From Apricaphanius iberus (taxonomy: Eukaryota; Chordata; Actinopteri; Cyprinodontiformes; Aphaniidae), in NCBI GenBank assembly GCA_028564705.1, contig JAPXFQ010000812.1:387001-451000 (forward strand): a DNA stretch of 64,000 nucleotides, read 5' to 3'. The notes under the pieces were generated by a model. That model worked only from the letters and a program-made list of their open reading frames with translations, ran no database searches and was not told the DNA's origin. The position numbers and the translations under genes were made by a program. Position 1 is the first letter of the stretch, and each line of letters begins with the position of its first letter. This document shows positions 1 to 11,870 of this stretch, piece by piece.

Positions 1-100
1 GCTTATTCTCAAGGCGTCACGGGGTGGCTGTTGCCTATCTTGCTTTCAACGGACGAGAGGCAGGGTACACCCTGGACAGGTCGCCAGTCCAAGTTCAGTA
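1..100 (-). repeat. SINE-like repeat, 3' part, antisense
   Basis: Contains CAGGGTACACCCTGGACAGG followed by TCGCCAGTCC, the complement of the 'ACTGGCGxCCTGTxCAGxGTGTACCCxGCC' block found intact in the SINE at 61316-61687. The window edge cuts its end. The matching 5' part lies at about 495-690, so the two pieces are probably one split copy. Confidence 0.65.
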
Positions 101-494
101 AAATGTGTTCATAATGTTGGTTCCAGATGTCTCTAAAACGAAATGCTGTATCAAAATCACTTCTGGTCATTTTGAAAACGAAATAATTGCATCTCACCTT
201 TACCTAATCAACAGGTTCTCCAAAAATAAAAGTATTTCCTTATCCTCTAAAAATGATTTGCATAGTTTCCTTGTGGTTTTGCAAATTGCCTGATTCCAAG
301 TGAGGAGAATGAAAGCTTCTACTATGTGTAGGCACTGTGTGTAAAAGAGTGGGCATAAAAAAAATCTAACATTAACAGATGCACCACCATTTCTGTAATC
401 TTCTTAGGTGATGACATGACCTATTACGTTTTAACTTTTTTCTGAGAATTTGTTAAAAAAGAACAAGAACTAGCTCGTAGTGGCTAAATATTTG
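101..494. other. About 400 bp inserted within the SINE
   Basis: AT-rich sequence separating the two antisense SINE parts. No terminal repeat, tail or coding frame recognised. Confidence 0.4.
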
Positions 495-690
495 CACACA
501 GACAATATACACACATCTAAAGGTGATTTAGAGACCAATATAATTAACAGTCAAGTTTTTGGACAGAGGAAAGGAGCTGGAGTACCCGGAGAGAACCCAT
601 AAATGCACAAGGACAAAATACAAACTCTATGCAGAAAAGTCGCAGGATCTTGGTACTGCAAGGCGACTGTGCCACCATAATTTAGAAACC
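495..690 (-). repeat. SINE-like repeat, 5' part, antisense
   Basis: Contains GGAGTACCCGGAGAGAACCC and then a degraded tRNA-like head (GCAAGGCGACTGTGCCACCA), the complement of the 61316 SINE. More diverged than that copy. Confidence 0.6.
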
Positions 691-1225
691 TGTGTTTATT
701 CATCTCAACCTGGTTAGCAATGACTTTGCGTAATGTTGGCACCCAGAGGAGCCTTATTTGTTGATAAGATGATTTTCCTATCTGGTCACCTGCTGTATTC
801 AAACAGGAAGAATTTGACTCTCAGAGGTTTATATCCCTTATTTAATGCTCATTTATAGATTGACATATCCTTCCACCTCAGATGGTTTGAATATTAAAGA
901 TATTTCCTCAAATCTCTACTAGTTTTTGTTGAATACCACACAGTTGTTACAAACCTCTGACTACAAGTAGACACCAAGTCTGTCTCGGATTGCCTGATGG
1001 AAACAATATTTTAATCAATCGTGCCGTCTGCACAGACAGTGGGATGACTCATGTCTTTGCGGTCCTATAGACGGGACATGAAATCAGTCCCTCTACATTA
1101 GTTTCATGTGCTCTAGACAAGTATCAACACCAGTGTGATGGGTTCCTAAGTTCAATAACCTGCTTCATTGTGATATCTGTTATTCACAGTCATAAAATAC
1201 ACTTTCTATAAATAAAAAAATAATT
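691..1225. other. No recognised feature
   Basis: AT-rich non-coding sequence; no exon-like or repeat signal recognised. Confidence 0.5.
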
Positions 1226-1700
1226 ACTACTAGTATAATGTTTTTCAACGTATTCAGAACCCTTGAACAGTTTCAAATCTTGTCACTTACAACCCCAAAT
1301 TTCAATGTATGTCATTGTCAGTTTAGATGAAAGATAGTAGATCTACAGGTGGTCCATCATCTCTCCATGTTCAGATGGCGGATTCACCAGAGCTTTGGGA
1401 AAGGCTCAAAACTTGGGACGTTGTTTTGGAAAGAAACTCTACTTCAAACTTCTTCCATACTGTATTATTTGGCTTTCACTGAGCTATTTTATCCACTAAT
1501 ATTCCTACCTAAACATTTAAAGAGCATTTGCATCGATGATTCGATTACAGTAAGTTGCAATCAGCTGTTTTACTTGACTTCTGAAGGCCATTGTTTGGAT
1601 TTACTTTTGTGGTATCAGAGTAAAGAGGCCAGCATACAAAAGCACACTAAAGTTCGCAGTGTAGTATTCATGGATTCACCTATTCATTGATTTTTCTTTC
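1226..1700 (-). mobile_element. Tc1-like DNA transposon relic, internally deleted
   Basis: A Tc1-type end (CTTGTCACTTACAACCCCAA) is followed directly by antisense transposase-region sequence (GGATTCACCAGAGCTTTGGG, a decayed 'ATTGAACAGAGCTCTGTGAGATG') and the other subterminal region (GGTATCAGAGTAAAGAGGCC). Most of the transposase is missing. The open frame at 1349-1690 is a shadow of this relic. Confidence 0.6.
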
Positions 1701-2374
1701 TGTGGAACATAACTCTACCTGGGCACACTGCTACTTGACATGCATTTGGCTAGTGTTTGCAAGGCAGCCAATCAAGGAATGACATCAATTTTCCTTTGCA
1801 ATGATTGGTTGTAACCTGACAAATGAATATATGGAAAACTGTAGCTTCTATGTTTGTGCTGAAACAGTTCAGATTGTGTGCAGTATTGCATAGTAAGGTA
1901 TACTTTAGTGTTTGAACTAATAAAATAGGCAGATATCTGTGTTTTTGAAGCTTTCAGCTGTTTGCTATGGTTTCTAACCCCCTTGAGAGTCGTGGGTTCA
2001 CTGTAGATTATTTTTCCTTCCCCTTCACAATTATTTTCTACTTTACTGTCTTGGTAAAAGTGAAGTTTTTGATTGTAACAAAACAATAGTGGATTAAATA
2101 ATTTTGCAATGCACTAAATATAATAAACAGAAAAGAAGATAAGTGACAGAAAATCTGGAAAATAATATGCAGAATGTTCTCATATAAAACCATTTACTTA
2201 AACAATCTAAAAATCTAAATGCTCAAGTGAAAAAAGGAAAATGAGAGTTCATTTTTTATTGTAAATTCAGATTTTTCTTTTAAATAAATTGTAATTATTA
2301 AGTTAAAGTTATAGAGCAGTTAATAAGATGCTTTTTTACTTTTATGATTTTTTTTCTGATGGAGAGAGTGTCTT
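1701..2374. other. No recognised feature
   Basis: Very AT-rich intron-like sequence with homopolymer T runs; nothing coding. Confidence 0.5.
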
Positions 2375-3610
2375 TCAGTTGTGTTTAATTCAAATCCGTT
2401 TATTTAAATAGTGCCAATTCATAACATGTCATCTGATGGCACTTTAAAGAAAAGCCATTTCAATTCAGTTTGTAAATACATTCTAATTAATCCTTCAAGT
2501 TAATTATTCCAGTCAGTTTAAAAGTTTTCTATCTAAGTAATTCCAGCAGATGGCTTTGAGTCATTGACTTGCAGCTTTCACTCCTCGTGAACCAACTTGT
2601 ACCGACAGCAGACAGTCACCTGTGTTGTGTTGTTGACTTCACAGCAATCCCTCATACTGAGCAAACATTTGGTGACAGTGGAGATGAAAACTGCCCTTTA
2701 ACAGATGGAAACATCCAGCAGAACCAGAACCTGGCTCAGTAAGAGCGGCCATCTGCCACAACTGTCTGATTGAGCACAGGAAGAAGAAAAGAGGAAAAGT
2801 TCAGTTTTCTGGGATCATCATCCCATTTGGTGCCCCCTCCAACATGGCCTCACAGCCGAACAGAGCGACAGACCAGGAGTAGCTTCTACGGAGGGAAAAA
2901 CCCTGAGAGAAAAGTTAACACTTGAAATAACAGCATATAATGCAAATGGAGAGCAGTAGAAGATAAAAATAGAAGAGTAAAGAAAAATGGTAATGTTTCA
3001 CTCCACAAACCACTCATATCTCACGGCAACTCTCCCCTTCCTTGATCCACCTACTCACCATACCCCCCGTATTTTTGTACGTATGGTATGTCTCTCCTCC
3101 AACAGTCTAAGCCTATAGCAGCATAACTACCAAGATAGTTCAGGATAACCTAAGCCATTCTAACTAAAAGCTTTATCAAAATGGAAAGTTTTAAGTCTTG
3201 TCTTAAAATTAGAGTATCTGCCTCATGGACCAAAACTGGGAACTGCTTCCACTGGAGACGAGCCTGATAACTAAAAGATCTGCCTCCCATTCTACTTTTA
3301 GAAATCCTAAGAACTACCAGTAAACCTGCAGTCTGAGGGCAGAGTGCTCTGTTAGGAACATATGGAACAATCAGCTCTCTGATGTATGATGGAGCTAGAT
3401 TATTAAGGGCTTTTTATACCTAGGAAAGATGATCTTAAATTAAAAAAATCTATTTTGCATTTAACGTGGAGCCAATGAAGAGGAGTTAAAGCAGGAAACA
3501 TGTGATCTCTCGTTTTAATATTCATCAAAATGTAGATGAATACAATAAGACTGCTTATTTTCCCTTGACAAACAAGAATGATCACTTTTGATGGCTGCTG
3601 CATGTTTTTT
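2375..3610 (-). mobile_element. L2-like LINE 3' portion, antisense
   Basis: Begins with the complement of a teleost LINE tail (TTTATTTAAATAGTGCCAAT then ATGTCATCTGATGGCACTTT) and continues with typical 3' non-coding sequence (CAGCAATCCCTCATACTGAG; ATTCTACTTTTAGAAATCCTAAGAACTACC; GGAGCCAATGAAGAGGAGTT). It lacks the reverse transcriptase. It is related to the fragments at 20984-21195 and, in the tail, 24365-24600. Confidence 0.7.
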
Positions 3611-5164
3611 TTACCTCAAATATCGACAAAAAGAGCTGATTCCGGTAAAATAAAGGTCTTGGAAAAAGAACAATGAGCCTCATCAGATTTTTTTTATGTG
3701 TAAACAAATCCGCATCAAATTATGTATGGACCAGATTTTATCTCCTCCCCCCTACATGAAACCCCTCCACTCTTTCGCCAGCTTCTCCACCCAGCACGGG
3801 CGCTGCTCGAGTGTCAAATTGCGAGCAGCGGTGAGAGCCTTCGCTGCAGGCACAAATGGATGATAATTGTATGCAAAATGGCTTCAGAAATTACAACTGG
3901 AACTTGACGACACAGGTGGGGTCTCCTCTAAATGCTTCGTTAGTCAGCGCCTCAGAGTGTTTACCGTGAAAGGCAGAAGCTGAGCCACCCACAGATTTCC
4001 TGTGACCCCTTGGGCGGACCAGCAATCACTTGCATCCTAAACTCACTGAACATGATTCAGCTTTGAAGGGAAATCAGCAATTTTTAAAGGGAAAAAAATC
4101 CTAGATGGTAAACAAAATCAGCTTCTACGTGGCAGAAAGGTGTGATATAATGATCTATGGCAGCAGGTTTTCTGCAGAGCAAGTCTGATCAAGACAGAGG
4201 TGTGAGAGCTGAAAGAGTGGCTCTGTGATCAGATTTGTCCCTTGTGTGTTGTATTGGAATAACAACCAGCTCTATCTGGCCTGCTGAGCTGAGAGACATT
4301 AAAGATGTGAAAGCAAATGGTAGCGGTGGATTCTGAGACAGGGATTTTCTGCAGCCGGCCATCCATCGGGGATGCTGCAACAACCTGGGCGAGCACATTC
4401 CTCAACGTTCATTTGAGGCGAGGCCAGCTGGGCGGCAGCAGGAATGCAGCATGGCTCATTATAATGCTAGCAAACATTGCTCTCATTGTGTGCAATGCTG
4501 GCAGAGCGGGATCAGCGTCAGATGGTTTGTGTAAATTTAGTAGATTGAGCCTCACAGCAGCTCTGTTGCCTCACAGTGAAGGAAACTGAGCTTCCTTCTG
4601 CTTTTCTTTGAGCATTTATGTGACATCCTTGCGCTCAGATTTATGCCAGTGGTCCAGAAAGTTTTTACATCACAGTAGTGTCCGGGCCGTTCTCCTGCGC
4701 ATTCACTGTCAGGCTCCAGTAATATTGAATGGGAAAAGTGGTAGGAAAATGGACGGATGGATAGACAGCAGGAGTCGGGAGGTCGTATCTGTGTTCTGCC
4801 TCTAACCGGCTGTGAGGATATGCCACGCAGAAGCAAAACCAGGTCACCCTTGAAACAAAGTCAGTCTCAAGACGAAGGGCATCAGTTTGAGCATATGTGA
4901 CCAGATACTTTTTTTTGTTTGTGACTTTGGAAAATGTTTCAGTTTTTGACCATTTCTTATTGTTTAAGCTCACATGATGCCCTCTTATACATGTAATCAT
5001 CTATATAAAATGTATTTTAGACAATGCAATATATTTATTTCTTGATCAAGCAGCACCAGCTTGAATTGTGCTGCTCATAGTGGCAGCATGCCGAAGCAAC
5101 TCTGTTGCATTCATTCTAATTGGTTATTTTTCTAGACTTTTGTACAAAATGTTTTGGGTTGAGG
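3611..5164. other. No gene recognised; mixed unique sequence
   Basis: Moderate GC from 3720 to 4760, with several short open frames on both strands but no exon-like conservation. A small ATGGACGGATGGAT motif at about 4749 looks like a worn SINE tail. Confidence 0.45.
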
Positions 5165-6185
5165 CGTTGAATGTTTAGTCAGTTATTCACTCCGGTTTTG
5201 GATGCTATTCTGCTGGAGGCTTATTCTTTCGATTACGGACAGCTGTTATGATGCGTAACCAAGCTGCTGATTAGCAACTCAAAAGCTCAAATGATAACTG
5301 AAATCTGACCCCAAATTCCAGGTGAGTTAAAATGGAGGCTTTGTGAATGCAGAGCAAGACCAAAGAGCAGAGAGAGAAGGAGGAAATTCAAACCATCTCC
5401 TCCATAGATGACAGTAAACATCTGGGTGATTTTCTGAATTCCGTGCATACTTTATCCTACAGGTTTACCACCAATATTTTCATTCAATTACAAAATAAAT
5501 TTTATAACAATAAGGATCTATATTGTTTTGTATTATGTCACACAAACTTATTTTAAAAATTATATTTTTAAAAGTTTTATGGGCCTTCTATGGGTCAACC
5601 AAATATGAAAGTCCCATTTTAACAAAGTTGCTATTTCAGTGAATGAAATATAAACGTAATAGACAGTAACCACTATGTTTTGTGGTAATATAATTATTTG
5701 TCTGGCTTCTTTAGCGTAAATAATTTTTTAAAAAATGAATTGTGTATTGAATAGCACAATTTAATACTCCTTCATCAATGTTCAGAAACGATTTCTTGTT
5801 GGAGGATTTTTCAGTATTTAGAGACCCCAAAGTGCCCCAAACTCATAGAATGACCCATTTTTCTAAATGTACAGTCAAACAGAGAATCAAAGAGGAGCTG
5901 CAAATTCAAATGAGGTGGATTAGAAGTGCTTGCTATTCATTGGTGGAGTTACCCATTGTGAAATATCGTCTCAGCTGCCTGTCCTGTTTGCATCTCATAC
6001 AGTCTTCGGTCAGAGGCCTCTTCAGATTTCTTAGTAGACTGTCTGCTACTGGAGATGCTTCCTGCCCACAGCTTCACAATCTCCAAAGATCGTTTGAGGA
6101 TAACTGGATGATAATTTCTATGTCCGGATACATAAAACCCTATAATAATAATACGATAATTTTGTATTTTCTGAAAGGTTTGAAA
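5165..6185 (+). repeat. Unclassified dispersed repeat, copy 1
   Basis: Shares ordered blocks with 13740-14265: TGATGCGTAACCAAGCTGCTGATTA near the start, AAAGAGGAGCTGC...AAATGAGGTGGATTAG in the middle, and GTCAGAGGCCTCTTCAGATT near the end. The 141-codon open frame at 5778-6203 lies inside the shared blocks and is probably a shadow. The second copy ends in a LINE-like ATAAATAAAGTATTTG tail, suggesting a LINE 3' region. Confidence 0.5.
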
Positions 6186-7944
6186 AGGTCAGAAAGTATT
6201 TAACGCTAGGGCAACACATTTGAAAGATATTTAAACAGAAAATCTTCAATTATCACTCGTATATGAAACAGAATGTTGTACTGTAATGTCTCATCATATC
6301 TTTGTACTGACGTAGAAACTATAAGATACAGGAATGTATTAAAAATGATGAAAAGCTGCTTTTACAGAAACACATCCGTCGACAAAAGCTACTGGAGCTG
6401 TTTTAGGTTTGTTGTGATGAAAATATTTTTTCTCAGCATTGACCTGAGCTCAACATTGGCTCATCATCAAATCAAGTCCATCTGAGATTACATCTCATTT
6501 TTGTAACAGATCTGCAGAGTGTGAATTAGCTCCTTAATGGCCTCCACTTCCTGCTAAATTCCTCCATTTCAGTTGAAGGAGGTGGAATAAAAGGCGTCCT
6601 CACACAGCCGTAATGATGCGTGCATCCGTTTCATCTCGCCTTATCGCTATCATGTGAGTTTTTTAATACGCTGCAGAGCCGTGGCCCTATCAGATCGGAT
6701 GTGGCTCCAAGCTACTGAAGCCTTCACAAGAGAAGGGGAATAAGAGAAGGAGCAGCCGAGCGGTCGTAGCTCCGGGTGCGTTGTATTCTTCCCATTTCTC
6801 TCCACTTCCAGACAACAGGCCCCGGTGAAATGACTGCGGGTGCTGCCAACTGTGAAATTAATTGAACTTGTGATCCAGAGGGTAGAAACCAGTATCCGGC
6901 CTGAGGAAGCGAGTGTGCATCGCTTACATTTGGCCGTGACAAAGGAACAACGCAGCCTGGAGGCACTGACCGGATCTGCGGTCAGTTTCCTCGACAAGAT
7001 GTCTCTAGACGCAGCTGAGCTTCACTTGACTTGTGTGACATTACGGCTGATTGCGTGAGACGTGCTGTCACGCTGTTGACTCTTGTTAGGGGCATTATTT
7101 TGGAAAGAAATTGGATCGGTTCACAGATCCAAGTTGTCAAGTTGATGATCATCATTCCTTGTTGAAGACGGATTTGTAGGCCAGAGACCAAGGAAGTAGT
7201 TTGCCAACATCCTGAGTCAGTTTACATAAATAATACTGCTTCTTTGTTGTGATACAGTTGCTGATGTTTATTAATGAGAAATTGTAATGACGCTGCCAGA
7301 GAAAGTCACCGGAAGAAATGAGAACGGTTAGAAACAAAGCTCCAAGTCAAACAGTCAACATCTTGCAAAGTTTTAGTTATAAAACTTGCACTTTTGCACT
7401 ACTTAAACAGCTTATTTGTTAGAGATTTTTGCAACTCAGGGATGTATGGACCAGAAAGAGACGGTCCAAATGTTGAACATTTGAAATGGTTCACTCTTCA
7501 GTGGTTGCTTAAGACTGCAGGGGATTCCAACATCAAACCCAATATCAAACATTGGCAATATCTTGATGAATAGTAGACTGGAAGGAAACTGGACTTCTGG
7601 TATTAGCTCAGGAAGGAGTTTGTATTTATTTATTTTTTTCAAATCGTAGAACTGGTTGAAACTCCTCTTTGTAGCAATGATGTCAGCATGAGCAGAGAAC
7701 AAGGCAGAGTTCTAGTTGTGAGGTTGTTTTGGTTTTATTTCCCAGAATGCCGTGTGCTATAGTCTGTTTCCTGCTTTTGGTGCGTTCTCCGTCCGTATGG
7801 TATTCACATATAAAGTCTAATCGCAACACAATTAATTTCACCTGAACCAGGATCTAGATTTTTAGGCGGACCAGAGTTTGCCTTTTTTGTCCTTATTGGA
7901 GTTATTGTTACTTTACAATAATGCAGCCTGTTGTTTTTTTGCAA
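6186..7944. other. Repeat-poor sequence, possible regulatory block at 6490-7080
   Basis: No exon recognised. 6490-7080 is more GC-balanced than its surroundings and lacks recognisable repeats. It carries homeodomain-like TTAAT motifs and an ACTGACC motif. The rest is AT-rich. Confidence 0.3.
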
Positions 7945-8220
7945 CGTTATCTAACCTTTTGGATTTTTTTAGCACCTTCACTTTGCAGCAACATGGTCCT
8001 GGGCTCGAATCCAGTCTTATCTTTTGAAACAGCAATTACATGTTCTTTGGCTTCCAAAAAGATGCAGGACAGATTATTCAGCCACTCTAAGATCAAAGTT
8101 TACACAATCATGTTTTATTTATCCTCCATGTCGTTTTGTAACCATGTAATAGAATGGGGACTTGTCCAGGGTGCACCCCACCTCTCTCCCAATCACATCT
8201 GGAAATAGGTATCAGCATCC
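7945..8220 (+). repeat. Degraded tRNA-headed SINE
   Basis: GCAGCAACATGGTCCTGGGCTCGAATCC matches the SINE head with its B box, and GGACTTGTCCAGGGTGCACCCCACC matches the tail. The middle is poorly preserved. Confidence 0.5.
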
Positions 8221-10369
8221 CACCCACCTAGATTTTATAAAGTTGTGACCACCTCTAAAATCTATAGTTTTGGCAGTTTGGCTTCATCTTCGTTTAGAGA
8301 TTGTACATATTACGGTGGCTTCACCAACCCTCTCTATGTCTCTCCCAGACAAGCTTAAATTTAAGATTTGTATAGCTTGATATGCTGCCCATATTAATCA
8401 TCACTCAAAAAGCAAAAATAATTCATATAATCAATCCATATTAACCTGGTTTGTAACTTCACTCAAGAAGGGAAATTACAGATTTAGTGTTTTTATTTAT
8501 CAGGATTACCAAATTTAGCTAATTTAGCAACAGAAGTTAGCTCTTTGCAAACTGGCATCACTTGAAACCTATAAATACATCTGGGTTCTAGTAATAACCT
8601 ACAAGTGCTTCTGACTTTTGATTTGATTTCATTGTTGCAGAGTGAAGATGAAGTAAATTTTTCTAATTTTCCTTTTTGGTTCTGGCTGGAGGCCGTGTCA
8701 AACAGACCCGAGGCTCTGAGGATGAGACAGAATAGGCCAGCTCTTTAAGCGCTTTGGGTCCCTGAAGTTTTTCAGCGCAGAGAAACTCAGCCCTGTGGAT
8801 ACAATGCAATCTGTGCTGCCCCATATTGAATCAGTCTCCGCCAAGATTCATTCAGGTCACATTGCACCACATGGCTTCTAGCATTCAGCGGCTGCTGCTC
8901 AGGTGGACTCAATGCTTCACGTGACAGAGTGTTACACTGTTCATCTGATCACTGATTTGTCAAGAAAAGATTTTCTTTTCTAAAAGTCTTTTTCTAACAT
9001 GATGTCTGTCTCGGCTGTACTCAAAGTTCTCCATCTGTTTGAGGATGTCTTCTGTTTCAGGCCACCATTCATTTTGCTCATCTTTTCTACAACAAAAGTC
9101 ATCAAACTGAGTGTTTTTAAGGGTTTAGAATTAATAATGCCAAAAAATATACCCATAAACCTGCTGTTAAATAAACGTTGCAGGAGTTTTCACACTTGAA
9201 TCTTTAATCCTTTAACAAACTTTAATGCAATCCAAAACGTTTCATGCTATTTAAGTGCTATGTTTTTTAAATGTTTAAAAAAACAATGGCTCCAATTAAG
9301 AAGTTGAGGCGGCATCACGGAGCCTTTGGCCATTCATAAGTGTTCAGCCTGTGTTCACCCTAGATAACTTGACTGCATGCTGAGGAGGTAATTTAACCCT
9401 TTGATTCACGAGTGTTGAACCAGGGACGGATTTAAAAGTTGAGGTGCAGACCCCTGGTCTAGGCTAAAGAGTTTACATCAAAATAAGTTGTGGTGTATAT
9501 TAAATATGCAGAGGTCTCTGTAATGATTTGCATCTTGCAAGACAAAGATCTGGGTCATGGTCCAGTTTTAGACCAGCGTATCTAACAGCACAATAATTCA
9601 TAGCTGCAGCTAACAAAAAGAGATTAATTTTAGAAGTCAGCCTACATTTGTGCCAACACTTATTAAGGGTACAGAGCCAGAGATTGTCAGCCATTATTGA
9701 TGCTTAGGCATCATTTCGTGACAATAAGCTAACTTTTGAGGATAACCCTGATGCTATCTCTAAGAAGCCCAACCGCAGATAGTTCTTTTAAAGGAAACTG
9801 AACTGTAGTATGGTTTGCTAAACTTAGCATGATAAAGAAAAAAGGATAAAAGGCATAGTTAATGTCTGCAAATAGATTAGTGGTGGTGCTTTAAGAAAAT
9901 TAACCAGGTCTTCAGAACAATAGTCCCTAAAGGATGACATCAATTCTTATTTTATTTTTCCAACTTTTTGCTTGTATTTACTAGGTCTGCCAATGAAAGG
10001 GCATGATCCTATGCAGATTTTGTGACACAAATGTCCTAACCCATCGCTGCTGGTAGCCTTGATTAGTTTTTAGGGTACTCATGTAACTCACTGTGAAAAG
10101 CTGAAATCTGTTCTACTTTTACAGTTTTGGAAAACACAAACTCAGGAATCAGGATATGGATCCTGTCTCATGTTTTGCTGCTTTGTTTAGGACTGTCACT
10201 TTAATTGTGATTATTTACAATCCAACAAATCCTAATCACTTGACAAACACAGTCGAAACACACATTATCATTTATCAATTAAATTTAGATACAGCACATC
10301 TAAAAGAATGTTCTTCCTGCCAATAAGATCAGGCCTTCCTTGGGCCTGATCTTTTTAAATAGTTAACTC
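8221..10369. other. No recognised feature
   Basis: AT-rich non-coding sequence. Scattered open frames under 70 codons show no recognisable protein. Some may be LINE 5' debris close to 10240-10369. Confidence 0.4.
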
Positions 10370-11870
10370 ATCCGTGTTATCAGGTGTCATCCCCCAGGTT
10401 TTAAAAACAGCAGCTATGAAACCCTTACTAAAGAAAAACAACGTGGACAACAGATTAATGCAGAACTACAGACCAATCTCTGATCTTCCATTCATCAGCA
10501 AGATTATTTAAAAGATGTGTTTCAGTAGTTAAATAGCTTTCTAACAACGACCGACCATTTTGATAATTTTCAGACTGTTTTCTGTTCTTACCACAGCACC
10601 AAGACTGCCCTCGTCAAAGGGTTTAATGACATTGACATAAACAAAGACTGGGATAGAACCTCAGTGTTGTTTCTGTTGGACCTCAGTGCAGCATTTGACA
10701 CCCTAAAATATTAATGGAATGCCTGAAGAGCTTGGACTTTCTGGTAAAGTACTGGGCAGTATTTTAGTCTTACCTAAAGAACAGGAAATTCTTTGTGTCA
10801 ACAGGCAATTTCTCATCAGAAGAGACAAAAAGCCTCATCTGCTAGCCCATATTATAACAACCAATAAGGTTAGCTATCATAACTATGCAGATGACACTCA
10901 GTTTTAATTGAAAATGTCACCAGGTGACTTTGAACCCATCCAGACCCTAAGTAAATGCATTGAACAAATCAATTTATGCATGTGCCATACCTTTCTCCAG
11001 CTGAATAGAAACAAAACTGAAATCATTATTTGTGGACGTAAAGATGAACGATCAAGACTCGGCACACAGTGTCAGTTAATACAGCTAGAAACTACTGATC
11101 AGGCCTGCAATTCTAGGTGTAGTAATGGAATCAGACCTGAACCTCCCAGGGGTCACATAAAGGCAAAAACAAGGTCAGTCTATTTTCACCTTAACATCTG
11201 TAGGAGTAAAGGACTAATGTTGCAACAGGACCTTGAAAAACACATTCATGCATTCATCTTTAGTCGGCTTGATTACTGCAACAGCGTCCTCACAGGTCTA
11301 CCTAAAAAGTAAATCAGACAGCTGCACCTGATCAAGAACACTGCTAATACTGTCCTCGCTAGAACCAGGAAAATAGAACACATCATCCCTGTTCTAAAGT
11401 CTTTACACTCATTCCCTGTAGATCAGAGAAGAGACTTCAAAATACTCCTATTGGTTTATAAATCATTAAATGGCTTAGCACCAAAGTATGCTTAAGACCT
11501 GCTATCACTTTACCAAACCACTCAGTACTACTCTACTCTAATTTCAATCTACTTAGCATCCATAGCATTAGAACTAGGCATGGAGAGGCATCTTTCAGTT
11601 ATTTTAAATCAAGGCTAAAAACCATCTGATTAGAATGCCTTTGAGTAATGTTTCCATGCATCAAATGTTTTGTGTGTGTTTCATGCCTTATTGCTGTTTT
11701 TACCTTATCCTCCATTCTCCTCTGATTTTTGAGTTGTCATATGTTCTCTGTGTTTTGTATGCTTTATCGCTGTTTTTAATTTATCACCTTATCACCTGAA
11801 GCCCCTTGAATTACTCTATTGTTCAAAGTGTGCTATACCAATTAAATTGCCTTGCCGTACATGAAAACCT
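10370..11870 (+). pseudogene. L2-like LINE reverse transcriptase relic
   Basis: Sense remnant of a non-LTR retrotransposon. Recognisable reverse-transcriptase blocks in order are MKPLLKKN and NYRPISDLPFISK at 10410-10510, LDLSAAFD near 10680-10700, the catalytic YADD at 10884-10895, [13 protein letters not shown] near 11000-11040, and [15 protein letters not shown] at 11263-11310. Stops and frame changes (after ISKII, near 10905 and at 11311) show that it is dead. The 3' end near 11800-11870 has the usual LINE tail with CTATACCAATTAAATTGCC. The open frames at 10719-10907 and 10908-11312 are fragments of this element, not host genes. L2/Maui-type is by eye. Confidence 0.85.

Noticed and set aside
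5778..6203. 141-codon frame, the longest non-microsatellite frame in the window
   Set aside because: Sits in a repeat shared with 13740-14265, where the same frame is not kept open.
10719..11312. Two adjacent plus-strand frames that might be host genes
   Set aside because: They carry YADD and other reverse-transcriptase motifs and belong to a dead LINE.
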